Positions 34,725-42,834 of a stretch of 64,000 nucleotides of DNA are shown in pieces. The DNA is from PXAP01 sp046483315 (lineage in GTDB: Bacteria > Bacteroidota > Bacteroidia > Bacteroidales > PUMT01). The notes under the pieces were generated by a model. That model worked only from the letters and a program-made list of their open reading frames with translations. It was not told the origin of the DNA and ran no database searches. Location: NCBI GenBank assembly GCA_046483315.1, contig JAWODJ010000076.1, forward strand, positions 1 through 64,000, written 5' to 3'. Position numbers and translations under genes: made by a program. Numbering within the stretch: position 1 is the first letter of the stretch; every line of letters begins with the position of its first letter.

Positions 34725-36533
34725 CTAATCTTTCTGTAAACTCTTTACAACCTTGGTTTCGCCGGTGGTCCCTTTTGCCAGGGCAAGGGCCGATTCAATA
34801 AGTGCAAGATGTGAATATGCCTGGGGAAAATTACCCAGAAGCCTGTGTGTTCCAAATGCTATATCTTCACTGAACAAACCTAAATGGTTACCGTAAGATA
34901 AAAGCCGCCTGAACAGTTCCATTGCTTCCTCTTTTCTTCCGATACGGCAAAGGCTGGTGACTAGCCAGAAATTACATATTGTAAATGAAGAGGATGGAAG
35001 ACCGAAGTCATCGTGGTTCTTATACCTGTACATCAGGCCGTCATTCATCAACTCCCGACGGGTGGCCTCAACAGTGCCTGTGTATCGCGGATCGGAAGGC
35101 TCAAGAAAACCGTATGATTCCATCAAAAGGTTTGCGGCATCCATATCATCGCTGCCATAAAATTGTGTAAAAGCGTTAAACTTTTTATTCCATGCCTTTT
35201 TGTGAATATCTTCACTGATTTTAATTCTCAGTCCGGTCCATTGTCTTACATACTGATCCATGCGGAGTATGGCAGCAATTTTCACAGCACGGTCAACCGC
35301 TACCCAGCACAGCAATTTGGAAAAGGTGAAATGTCTGCCATCTGAGCGAATCTCCCATATCCCCTTATCCGGCTTATGCCAGTTTGCTTCAACAGATTTT
35401 ACAATGCTTCGTACAATGGTCCACAGTTCCTCGGCATTTTCAGTCGATACATGGTAATGCTTCATATCCTGATAAATAACATCCATAAGCACACCATAAA
35501 TATCATGCTGCTTCTGCTTATATGCTGCATTGCCAATCCTGACGGGGACAGATTGCTCATATCCTGCCAGGTGATCAAGTATATGTTCTGTCAGCTCTTT
35601 TTCACCCCTGATGCCGTACATTATCTGTATACGCTCATCCTTTGCTGGTGTAACACCAATAATAAATCGTAAAAACCCCAACGCTTCTTTGGTATGGGCA
35701 ATACGGTTAAATATCCTTATGGTCATTGCCGCATCCCTGATCCAGCAGAACCGGTAATCCCAGTTTCTTATCTCACCAATGGCTTCAGGAATTGAAGTGG
35801 TAATGGCGGCCAGCACCGCACCGGTCTTCTGAAAAGTAAGAAGCTTCAGTACAAGTGCACTCCGTATGATTTCATCATCAAACATATTAAGGTGAATGGT
35901 ATACTCAGACCAGTTGAGCCAGTAAACCTTCGTCCTTTCATATTTCAAATATATCCGGTCAACGTCCTGCCGGCGAATCTTCTGGTTGTAGGATAAAAGA
36001 AAAAATCCATTTTTGGTAAGTGTTATCTTCTTTTTCTCAGCAACAGCCTTCTTGTCCATATCTGTATATAGATATACCGACTCATATTTCCCTTCGGTGC
36101 TGTAACTCTTTATATAATCACTGCTTACAAAAGTTTTGGTCTCGCCGGTTGCATAATTAAGCTTTGGATCATAAACCACTGTAAAACAGGGTTTACCTGA
36201 AATATGTACAAGATACCTGATTATATCCGGAGGCGCATAATAACCTCCCCTTTCAAAATGATACCTTGGCATAAAGTCAATCACTTCGAACCGGTCATCA
36301 TCTTTCTCAAACCTGGTTACCAGGATATTGGTGGACGGAATATATTTTTGTTCAACACTGTAGCCAGGATCACATTCAAAACCAAAAGTGCCTCCGATAT
36401 CCGTATCGAGAATCCTGGCAAAAACCGAGGAAGAATTAAATTCAGGAAGGCAGCACCAGTCAATCCATCCGTTTTTTGACACCAGTGCCGCGCTCATACA
36501 ATTTCCAATAACTCCGTAATCAAGATTTTGCAT
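34725..36533 (-). CDS. Glycoside hydrolase family 15 (glucoamylase/trehalase-like)
   Basis: 602 residues, the length of the cytoplasmic bacterial GH15 group. The N-terminal beta domain begins YGVIGNCMSAALVSKNGWID; the (alpha/alpha)6 barrel shows NWDYRFCWIRDAAMTIRIFN and the catalytic acid region GIWEIRSDGRHFTFSK, with the second glutamate expected in LGLFSEDIAFGTH near the C-terminus. No signal peptide is present, so it probably works in the cytoplasm on a storage sugar such as trehalose or a short alpha-glucan. Neighbouring genes give no clue to the substrate. Confidence 0.87.
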   Translation of the reverse strand: MQNLDYGVIGNCMSAALVSKNGWIDWCCLPEFNSSSVFARILDTDIGGTFGFECDPGYSVEQKYIPSTNILVTRFEKDDDRFEVIDFMPRYHFERGGYYAPPDIIRYLVHISGKPCFTVVYDPKLNYATGETKTFVSSDYIKSYSTEGKYESVYLYTDMDKKAVAEKKKITLTKNGFFLLSYNQKIRRQDVDRIYLKYERTKVYWLNWSEYTIHLNMFDDEIIRSALVLKLLTFQKTGAVLAAITTSIPEAIGEIRNWDYRFCWIRDAAMTIRIFNRIAHTKEALGFLRFIIGVTPAKDERIQIMYGIRGEKELTEHILDHLAGYEQSVPVRIGNAAYKQKQHDIYGVLMDVIYQDMKHYHVSTENAEELWTIVRSIVKSVEANWHKPDKGIWEIRSDGRHFTFSKLLCWVAVDRAVKIAAILRMDQYVRQWTGLRIKISEDIHKKAWNKKFNAFTQFYGSDDMDAANLLMESYGFLEPSDPRYTGTVEATRRELMNDGLMYRYKNHDDFGLPSSSFTICNFWLVTSLCRIGRKEEAMELFRRLLSYGNHLGLFSEDIAFGTHRLLGNFPQAYSHLALIESALALAKGTTGETKVVKSLQKD

Positions 36534-36702
36534 AATTCAGTTATTTATCTTAAAATACACATTAACAAGACTTTAAAAATCATCGTAGAGCCTTATCAGT
36601 CTGCATCAGGCAAAAACGATAATAATTAATCATGAGGACCCGCGGAAACTAAACTCAAAATTACCGTACCATGATTCAATAACCAAATGATAAATAATTT
36701 TC

Positions 36703-36738
36703 ACCATACGGCTAATATAAACCATACGGCTAACATAA
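36703..36738. repeat. Tandem 18-bp repeat, two units
   Basis: accatacggctaatataa followed at once by accatacggctaacataa, one mismatch. Role unknown; could be a binding-site pair or replication slippage. Confidence 0.8.
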
Positions 36739-36740
36739 GT

Positions 36741-36755
36741 TAAAGCGAAGCGGTT
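36741..36755 (+). repeat. Dispersed 15-bp motif, first copy
   Basis: TAAAGCGAAGCGGTT; the exact reverse complement stands at 39339-39353 and a shorter relative (GAAGCGAAGCAGT) at 34568-34580. All three are intergenic. Confidence 0.7.
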
Positions 36756-36816
36756 ACCGGTACAGTTACAAATTCCCGATTTTCGTCATACCAGGATTTC
36801 TGTCAGTCAAACTTAT

Positions 36817-36824
36817 TATCTTTG
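36817..36824 (+). promoter_or_regulatory. -7 box of rlmN
   Basis: TATCTTTG, a perfect fit to TAnnTTTG, 32 bases before the rlmN ATG. The -33 box is not clear. Confidence 0.5.
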
Positions 36825-36856
36825 CAAAATAGTAAAAGAACCCGAAAAAACCACTG

Positions 36857-37918
36857 ATGACTAAAGAACCCCTTTTTGGTAAAACCCTTGATGAGCTGAA
36901 GGCAGTAACCGGAAATCTAGGTCTTCCCTCCTATTCAGCAGATCAGATCGCCGGCTGGTTGTATAAAAAAAAAGCATCTTCTGTTGATGAAATGACAAAC
37001 CTGTCAAAAGATGCAAGGGAACTGCTCAATGAAAAGTATAATGTGGGGATAACCGGGTTCAGCAAGGTGATGGAATCGTCAGACGGAACCAAAAAGTACC
37101 TCTTCCCCACCCTTCAGAAAAAATTTATTGAGGCTGCATATATCCCGGAGAGTAAAAGAAAGACCCTCTGTCTTTCCACCCAGGTGGGATGCAAAATGGC
37201 ATGTATATTTTGTATGACCGGGAAACAGGGGTTTCAGGGCAATCTGACAGCCGGTGAGATTATCAATCAGTTAAGGTCGTTACCCGAGCAAAGCCAGGTC
37301 ACGAACCTGGTATATATGGGAATGGGTGAACCTTTTGATAACCCTGAAGAGGTAATGAAAAGCCTGGAGATACTGACGGCAGATTATGGATTCAGGATGA
37401 GCCACCGTCGCATTACCGTATCTACCATAGGTATCATTCCTGCAATGCGGGAATTCCTGAATAAAAGTAACTGTCATCTGGCAATAAGCCTGCATTCACC
37501 TTTTGAGCACGAACGAAGGCATCTGATGCCGGTCCAGAAGGTCTATCCCCTTACTTCAATAATTGAACAAATTAAGTATGTCGATACAGGCAGGCAAAGA
37601 AAAATTTCCTTTGAATACATAATGTTTAAAGGCATGAATGACACTCCGTTACATGTAAGAGAACTATCAAAATTATTGAACGGATTGCGCTGCAGGGTCA
37701 ATCTAATACGTTTCCACCCTGTCCCCGGAGTGCCACTGGAGAGTTCGGACAAAATAACCATGCAGCAATTCATGGAAGCGCTCAACAAAAAGGGAATTCT
37801 TACAACTATCCGGCAGTCACGGGGAGAAGATATTTATGCTGCCTGCGGCATGCTTTCTACTAAAAAACCCTTCCCGCAAATGCCTTGCGGAAAGGGTACC
37901 ATTTATAAACCACTTTAA
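36857..37918 (+). CDS. rlmN: Dual-specificity 23S rRNA A2503 / tRNA A37 C2-methyltransferase
   Basis: Radical SAM enzyme that methylates adenosine 2503 of 23S rRNA and A37 in some tRNAs. 353 residues. The cluster motif is CKMACIFC in TQVGCKMACIFCMTGKQGF; YMGMGEPFDNPEEV is the SAM-binding GEP motif, and HSPFEHERRHLMPV and GEDIYAACGML complete the family pattern; the last holds a catalytic cysteine. The final codons overlap a strong terminator that serves the opposite strand (37862-37896). Confidence 0.96.
   Translation: MTKEPLFGKTLDELKAVTGNLGLPSYSADQIAGWLYKKKASSVDEMTNLSKDARELLNEKYNVGITGFSKVMESSDGTKKYLFPTLQKKFIEAAYIPESKRKTLCLSTQVGCKMACIFCMTGKQGFQGNLTAGEIINQLRSLPEQSQVTNLVYMGMGEPFDNPEEVMKSLEILTADYGFRMSHRRITVSTIGIIPAMREFLNKSNCHLAISLHSPFEHERRHLMPVQKVYPLTSIIEQIKYVDTGRQRKISFEYIMFKGMNDTPLHVRELSKLLNGLRCRVNLIRFHPVPGVPLESSDKITMQQFMEALNKKGILTTIRQSRGEDIYAACGMLSTKKPFPQMPCGKGTIYKPL
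37862..37896 (-). terminator. Minus-strand terminator inside the 3' end of rlmN
   Basis: On the minus strand an 11-bp stem (CCCTTTCCGCA with TGCGGGAAGGG, one G-T pair) with a 7-base loop AGGCATT is followed by TTTTTT. It lies about 65 bp past the stop of the GRAM-like gene and inside the rlmN coding region, near its last 18 codons. Confidence 0.8.
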
Positions 37919-37960
37919 TAACAGGGCCGGCAGATTTTACCGGTTATATGCAGGGATTGA

Positions 37961-38269
37961 TCAATACATGCTGTTGATAAGCTCTCCGAAGGAATTTCTC
38001 TGTTTAACCCTGAATTTCAACTCATCTCCGCCCTTTAGAATAAGATTAAGACCATTGGGTGCCAGAAAACCGGTATTGAAAAAATGTACCTCCCTGATTT
38101 CTGCAGGAGTTATCTCAAGGTCATACTTTCCGGCATGCCCGTTCTGACACTTGAAATATACCCTCTGATTTGTAACGATGAACTTACCGTCAATCTTTGA
38201 CCCGTTATCGAGCCTGTCAGAGTTCCCGGCTTTTATAACTACTTCATTGGGTTTCAAATCTATCTTCAT
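37961..38269 (-). CDS. Small GRAM/PH-like domain protein
   Basis: About 102 residues from ATG 38269. The pattern VIKAGNSDRLDN...KFIVTNQRVYFKCQNG is that of a GRAM or bacterial PH-like beta-barrel: an opening strand, the VTNQRVYF segment and LILKGGDELKFRV near the end. No signal peptide or membrane segment. Such domains may bind lipids or partner proteins; function unknown. An upstream ATG at 38299 would add 10 residues. The convergent rlmN lies 42 bp away and a terminator inside rlmN ends this transcript. Confidence 0.65.
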   Translation of the reverse strand: MKIDLKPNEVVIKAGNSDRLDNGSKIDGKFIVTNQRVYFKCQNGHAGKYDLEITPAEIREVHFFNTGFLAPNGLNLILKGGDELKFRVKQRNSFGELINSMY

Positions 38270-38549
38270 GGCTGCTGAATTTAGTTTAAATATCTTCAAT
38301 CATTTACACAGGATTCATGCCAAAACTGTTATATCGTTGTATAACTGACAATTGAATACAATATCGTCTTATTTCAGTGTACGCTTGTGATTCATGCATG
38401 TACGAAAATGAACATCTGTATATAAGACTCTTTTAACCTTCAAATGTTACAGAAATCCCTGATTTTTTTTTAAAAAATTTCAGTAATCTCCGGAAAACTG
38501 AAGATTAAATTGTAATTCAGGGCTTAACGTATTTTCAAAAAGGTGTAAA

Positions 38550-39230
38550 TTAATCACGCCTTGCCATGAATATCCAGATATAATAAAGCAATGCAGCCAG
38601 GGAAGACAATGCAGCAACAACGTATGTATATGCGGCCCATTTAAGAGCATCCTGTGCATGCGGATGCGTGGACCTGCTGGTTATATTGGAATGGGTGAGC
38701 CACGCAAGTGCCCGTTTGCTTGCATCTATCTCAACAGGCAGGGTTATAAAGCTAAAGAGGGTTGTCATTGCGAACAGTACAATACCGGTGAGCAGTATCC
38801 CCGGAAATGATTCCACAAGTATAATGCCGGCCAAAAGTACCCACTGCACATATTTTGAGGCAATACTTACAACAGGAACCAGGGCCGATCTCATCTGCAG
38901 GAATGCATATGCTCTTGCATGCTGAACCGCATGTCCGCATTCATGTGCAGCAACCGCCGCTGCAGCAACACTGTTACCCGAATATACCTCACGGCTCAGA
39001 TTGACTGTTTTGTGCCCGGGATGATAATGATCAGTCAGTTCACCGGGAACCGAAACAACCTTTACATCAGTGATTCCGTTGTCATGAAGCATCTTTTCCG
39101 CAACCTCCTTTCCCGAAACACCATAATTGACAGGAATTTTCGAATATTTCCTGAACCTTGATTTCAGCTGATTGCCTACCAGCCAGCTGAGAAGCATAAA
39201 ACCTATAAATATTATCCAGATTGGAGCCAT
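38550..39230 (-). CDS. Membrane zinc metallopeptidase, YugP family
   Basis: About 226 residues from ATG 39230 (MAPIWIIFIGFML). A first membrane segment is followed by KIPVNYGVSGKEVAEKML and the zinc motif HECGHAVQHARAY, then further hydrophobic segments (LVPVVSIASKYVQWVLLAGI, ALSSLAALLYYIWIFM). The family consists of inner-membrane peptidases of unknown target. An upstream in-frame ATG at 39272 would add 14 residues and is less likely because the conserved part starts with the membrane segment. Confidence 0.87.
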   Translation of the reverse strand: MAPIWIIFIGFMLLSWLVGNQLKSRFRKYSKIPVNYGVSGKEVAEKMLHDNGITDVKVVSVPGELTDHYHPGHKTVNLSREVYSGNSVAAAAVAAHECGHAVQHARAYAFLQMRSALVPVVSIASKYVQWVLLAGIILVESFPGILLTGIVLFAMTTLFSFITLPVEIDASKRALAWLTHSNITSRSTHPHAQDALKWAAYTYVVAALSSLAALLYYIWIFMARRD

Positions 39231-39338
39231 TATATCCTGTTTTTTAAGTATATTGAACAAATTAATAAACAACCATTTCTCCTGTAAAAAGCCAAAATTT
39301 TGTTTTGAAAAAGTTACAAAATTTTGACTTACAGTCGG

Positions 39339-39353
39339 AACCGCTTCGCTTTA
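39339..39353 (-). repeat. Dispersed 15-bp motif, inverted copy
   Basis: AACCGCTTCGCTTTA on the plus strand, the exact reverse complement of 36741-36755. Together the copies bracket rlmN, the GRAM-like gene and the Zn peptidase gene. Confidence 0.7.
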
Positions 39354-39358
39354 CCATA

Positions 39359-39403
39359 AAATTTTTTTCATCCGTCTGTGTATAATTTGGATGAAAAAAA
39401 TTT
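39359..39403. repeat. Perfect 15-bp inverted repeat
   Basis: AAATTTTTTTCATCC (39359-39373) and its exact complement GGATGAAAAAAATTT (39389-39403) around a 15-base spacer that carries CTGTGTATAATTT. The right arm forms part of promoter element copy C. It could be a hairpin or a dimeric protein-binding site. Confidence 0.8.
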
Positions 39404-39424
39404 CATGTACATTTTTATATAAAG
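39376..39424 (+). promoter_or_regulatory. Repeated promoter element, copy C, upstream of the SpoIIE phosphatase
   Basis: Starts with CTGTGTATAATTT, identical over 13 bases to copy A read on its minus strand, then differs over the second palindrome arm, and returns to AAAAAATTTCATGTACATTT. TTTG followed after 18 bases by TACATTTT (39408-39415) fits -33 and -7 positions. It reads toward the phosphatase gene, about 270 bases ahead of its ATG. Confidence 0.45.
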
Positions 39425-39690
39425 TTTATTTTCTCAATATCAAATTATTTACCAAAACTATTTTTGTGATATTTACCGCCATTTTGTCATTTCCTGTAAT
39501 TTAAAAAATAAGTGTGAAGATAGCGCAGACGGCAAATTAATGGACCTTTTGATGTACTGTTTTTAATATTTTGTTTTATTTTGTACATTTCCACGCGAAT
39601 TGCTTATGTAAGCTTCTGCCCTGTCCGGACATGATCGTTATCACGGGTGTTTGACCTGCGGCAAGTTTAAATAATAAGGCTTTAAACATA

Positions 39691-40476
39691 ATGGTTGAAC
39701 GGGAAAGAGTACATAACAGAGAAATTATTGACAGTTTGAATTATGCAAAACTAATTCAGCAGGCACTGCTTCCATCGCATAAAACCATGAAAAAACTGCT
39801 TGGCGATTATTTTACCCTTTTTATGCCAAAAGACGTTGTAAGCGGAGATTTTTTCTGGGCGGCTCTAAAAAACAGGCAAACCTACATTGTAGCAGCCGAT
39901 TGTACAGGTCACGGTGTGCCTGGTGCCCTTATGAGCATACTGGGTATATCGTTCCTTAATGACGTTGTCAGAACAGATTGTTCCCACATGGCCAACAGAA
40001 TACTTAACAGGCTGAGAGAAAAAGTAATGGAGGCGCTGCACCAGACAGGCAATTTCAACGAATCAAAAGACGGGATGGATCTTTCAATGTGTATTATAGA
40101 TCATGATAAATCAAGCCTGCAGTATTCCGGGGCCAACAATCCCCTTTACATTATAAGAAATAACAAACTGCATGAAATTAAGGCGGACAAAATGCCGGTT
40201 GGAATAAATGCTGTGGATGAGGAAACTTTTTCAAATAACTCTGTCAAAATCAGGAAGAATGACCGTATATACATGTTTTCTGATGGTTATCCCGATCAGT
40301 TCGGCGGTCCGAAAGGAAAAAAATTCAAATACAGACCCTTTAAACAACTCCTTCTCGACATTCACCGTAAAAATATGAGTGACCAGCATTCTGTTCTTTA
40401 TGACACCATTGTGAACTGGATGGGCAATAACGAGCAGATAGACGATATTCTTGTTTTAGGTTTTATAATTAGCTGA
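39691..40476 (+). CDS. SpoIIE/RsbU-type serine phosphatase, without sensor domain
   Basis: 261 residues, almost all phosphatase domain. DSLNYAKLIQQALLPSHKT is the short linker that normally follows a sensor; the PPM-type metal motifs are VSGDFFWA, VAADCTGHGVPGALMSILG, LQYSGANNPLYIIRN and MFSDGYPDQFGG. Most Bacteroidota relatives carry TPR, two-component or membrane sensor domains ahead of this part, all absent here. It probably removes phosphate from an anti-sigma-factor antagonist or a similar partner, but no such gene is near. The OLD-like gene starts 12 bp after its stop, so the two are likely co-transcribed. Confidence 0.85.
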   Translation: MVERERVHNREIIDSLNYAKLIQQALLPSHKTMKKLLGDYFTLFMPKDVVSGDFFWAALKNRQTYIVAADCTGHGVPGALMSILGISFLNDVVRTDCSHMANRILNRLREKVMEALHQTGNFNESKDGMDLSMCIIDHDKSSLQYSGANNPLYIIRNNKLHEIKADKMPVGINAVDEETFSNNSVKIRKNDRIYMFSDGYPDQFGGPKGKKFKYRPFKQLLLDIHRKNMSDQHSVLYDTIVNWMGNNEQIDDILVLGFIIS

Positions 40477-40488
40477 TAAATTGATAAA

Positions 40489-42834
40489 ATGCGTCTTTCA
40501 GAATTTAAAATAAGAAATTTCAGAAGTATTGTCAATTCAGGATGGAACACACTGTCATCCGACAATATCACTGCACTTATCGGCCAGAATGAATCGGGGA
40601 AAACCTCTGTGCTGGAAGCACTTTATAATTTTTATACAGGAATTGTTTCCGAAGATGTACTTCGAAGCGATATGACCATGCCTGAAGTGTCATGTTCATA
40701 TATTACAGAAGAAGATCAGCCGCTTGATTTTAATGATGACGCACGTATACCTTCAGGAGTGTCGGAAGCAATAAAAAGCAGCAATAAGATTGTGTTAACA
40801 AGAAAATGGTACCCCGATCTTTCCAGCTGTATTTTTCTGTCAGGACATGATGTGGAAAAAATCTTTGACAGGATTGAAGAAAAAGAATCCGGATTAATTC
40901 ATTCAACCCTTAAAGAGGCAAAAAACCTGATTAAGGCATACCACAATGATCAGAATGAGATAAAAAGACTTGAAGAGAACATTCTCTCTTTAAATAAAGA
41001 GATTGATAATATAAACAGTAACATCACGGCATTAAAAAAACAGCTCAGGCGCGTGTCGGATCAAGCCAGAAAAGAGGTTCTGAAACGCAATTCAGAAAAT
41101 GCAGCTAAACAATTAACTTCCTTATCTGAAAAAATAAAGGCAGAAAAAGACAATCTGTATGAAATAAAGCTGGTACTTGCTGACAGGGATTTTCTGAAGG
41201 AATACGCAGAAAATACCATCCAAATTTCTGAAAACCTGGAAAGAGCAGTAGACGAACTGGAAAATGCCCATAAATACCTGAAGAGTGTTGAAGAAAATAT
41301 GCCTCTGTTAAAAGGCATTAAAGAAAGGAAAGCCGGAGAAGCCGAATTGTTTAAAGCCAAAGAACAATATATCCGTATAAGCAGGGAAACGGAGCGCCTG
41401 AAAGAGAGTGCCGGTCTGAAATTAAGAGTGCTTAATAAGCTTTTGGATAACAAACAGCTGCCTGATGCTGAACTGGAAGCAAAAGATGAATATGAAAAAC
41501 AGAGTTTACTGTTCAGCCGGGAGGAGGCCGGGGAGTTCTTTTTTAAGTATATTCCACCTTATGAATTTTTTGAGGATTTCAGCAGTCTTTTACCAAACAG
41601 GATCGATCTGGACGATATTTTTAAAGACAACAACCGTGTTGAAGGGTATAAGGCAGTCAGGAATTTTCTTATTATTGCAGGCCTTGATCCGGAATTTTTC
41701 AAGCAGACAAATAACAGGATACTAAAACAAAAAATCGAAAACCTGAACAATGAGGTAACAGTCGATTTCCAGGAATACTGGCAACAGAATCTGGGTAAAA
41801 CCAATAAAATAAGAATACACTTTGACCTTGAACATTATGATATTTCACATCCTGAAAAGAAAGGAAAACCATACCTTGAATTCTGGATAAAAGATCAGCA
41901 TGAAAGGCTTTACCCAAAGCAAAGAAGCAGGGGTGTCCGATGGTTTTTGTCATTTTATCTGGAGCTCAAAGCTTTCGCCAGGGAAAACCAGAACAGCAGA
42001 AGGGTTTTATTAATAGATGAGCCGGGGCTCAGCCTCCACGCACGAGCCCAGGAAGATGTGCTCAAGGTATTTGAAGACATCAAAGGCAAAATCCAGATTA
42101 TATACACCACCCACTCTCCTCACCTGATCGACACCAGTAAATTGTACAGGCTTCTGGCAGTTCAAAGGGCTCATGAAAACCATGAACAGAGTGAAACTAT
42201 CATTTTTGATGCCTCGCATCTTCATTCTGCTACATCCGACACTTTGTCCCCGGTATGTTCATTAATGGGTACCGGCCTTTCAAGGAAGGAGTTACTAAAC
42301 GAAAGCAAGAATGTCATAGTTGAGGATATCAGCACCTTTTATTTTCTGTCGGCCATGTCAAAACTGGTAAAGAATCCCAGCAATCTGAGTTTTTTACCCG
42401 CCAATGGTCCGGCAGGAGTTACAACCCTGGTTAATCTGCTTATCGGTTGGGGATTTGATTTCACTGTTCTTTTATTTGATAATGAAAACAACAGGAATAT
42501 AGTTGATGAGCTACAGACACAACTGAAAGATTTTACCAGGAACAACTCGGAATCAAGGCTGCAATACGCCGACAACATTCCCGGAGCTGAAGATCTTCTC
42601 TCAACACTCGATTTTAAAAAATATGTTATTAAAAAGCGAATAGGAATATCAGGAAATAACTCCGACTATATAAAAAACAATGATATTTCACGTCCGCTTA
42701 TTTCGGCCAGCTTTGCACAGGCAGTTTCGTCGGGCACACTAACCATAAATGACTTTGACGAAGAGACCCGCAATAATCTTAAACAAATTTTTGATTCCCT
42801 CTTAAAAAAGATCAGGATCTGGGGTGAAACCTGA
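40489..42834 (+). CDS. OLD-like AAA ATPase with C-terminal TOPRIM-like domain
   Basis: 781 residues. FKIRNFRSI at the start and Walker A GQNESGKTS (residues ~32-40) mark a RecF/SMC-like ATPase. Residues ~140-340 are rich in coiled coil. RRVLLIDEPGLSLHARAQED (Walker B, residues ~505-520) and IYTTHSPHLID follow. The last ~180 residues look like a TOPRIM domain (NVIVEDISTFYF, later FTVLLFDNENN), though the usual VEG and DxD are altered to VED and DNE. OLD-family nucleases act in phage defence or DNA repair; no GajB-type helicase or other defence gene is next to it. It follows the SpoIIE phosphatase by 12 bp, and its 3' end overlaps convergent xerD by 23 bp. Confidence 0.78.
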   Translation: MRLSEFKIRNFRSIVNSGWNTLSSDNITALIGQNESGKTSVLEALYNFYTGIVSEDVLRSDMTMPEVSCSYITEEDQPLDFNDDARIPSGVSEAIKSSNKIVLTRKWYPDLSSCIFLSGHDVEKIFDRIEEKESGLIHSTLKEAKNLIKAYHNDQNEIKRLEENILSLNKEIDNINSNITALKKQLRRVSDQARKEVLKRNSENAAKQLTSLSEKIKAEKDNLYEIKLVLADRDFLKEYAENTIQISENLERAVDELENAHKYLKSVEENMPLLKGIKERKAGEAELFKAKEQYIRISRETERLKESAGLKLRVLNKLLDNKQLPDAELEAKDEYEKQSLLFSREEAGEFFFKYIPPYEFFEDFSSLLPNRIDLDDIFKDNNRVEGYKAVRNFLIIAGLDPEFFKQTNNRILKQKIENLNNEVTVDFQEYWQQNLGKTNKIRIHFDLEHYDISHPEKKGKPYLEFWIKDQHERLYPKQRSRGVRWFLSFYLELKAFARENQNSRRVLLIDEPGLSLHARAQEDVLKVFEDIKGKIQIIYTTHSPHLIDTSKLYRLLAVQRAHENHEQSETIIFDASHLHSATSDTLSPVCSLMGTGLSRKELLNESKNVIVEDISTFYFLSAMSKLVKNPSNLSFLPANGPAGVTTLVNLLIGWGFDFTVLLFDNENNRNIVDELQTQLKDFTRNNSESRLQYADNIPGAEDLLSTLDFKKYVIKKRIGISGNNSDYIKNNDISRPLISASFAQAVSSGTLTINDFDEETRNNLKQIFDSLLKKIRIWGET

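Larger units (their letters stand above)
36534..36856. other. Intergenic region between GH15 and rlmN with short repeats
   Basis: No gene seen. It holds two tandem 18-bp units (36703-36738, 17 of 18 identical), a TAAAGCGAAGCGGTTACC motif (36741-36758) whose first 15 bases recur inverted at 39339-39353, and the rlmN -7 box at 36817-36824. Confidence 0.55.
39231..39690. other. Long AT-rich intergenic region upstream of the SpoIIE phosphatase gene
   Basis: 460 bp without a recognised gene. It holds the inverted 15-bp motif copy (39339-39353), a perfect 15-bp inverted repeat (39359-39373 / 39389-39403), promoter element copy C (39376-39424), and a second -7-like box TATTTTTG (39459-39466). The predicted leader of the phosphatase gene would be more than 200 bases long. 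In the phosphatase frame a stop at 39652-39654 shows no upstream sensor domain is encoded directly before it. Confidence 0.5.

Noticed and set aside
36703..36738. CRISPR-like repeat
   Set aside because: Only two adjacent units with no spacers and no cas genes.
40489..42834. Gabija or another named defence system around the OLD-like gene
   Set aside because: No GajB-type UvrD helicase or other known partner is adjacent; the neighbours are a phosphatase and housekeeping xerD.
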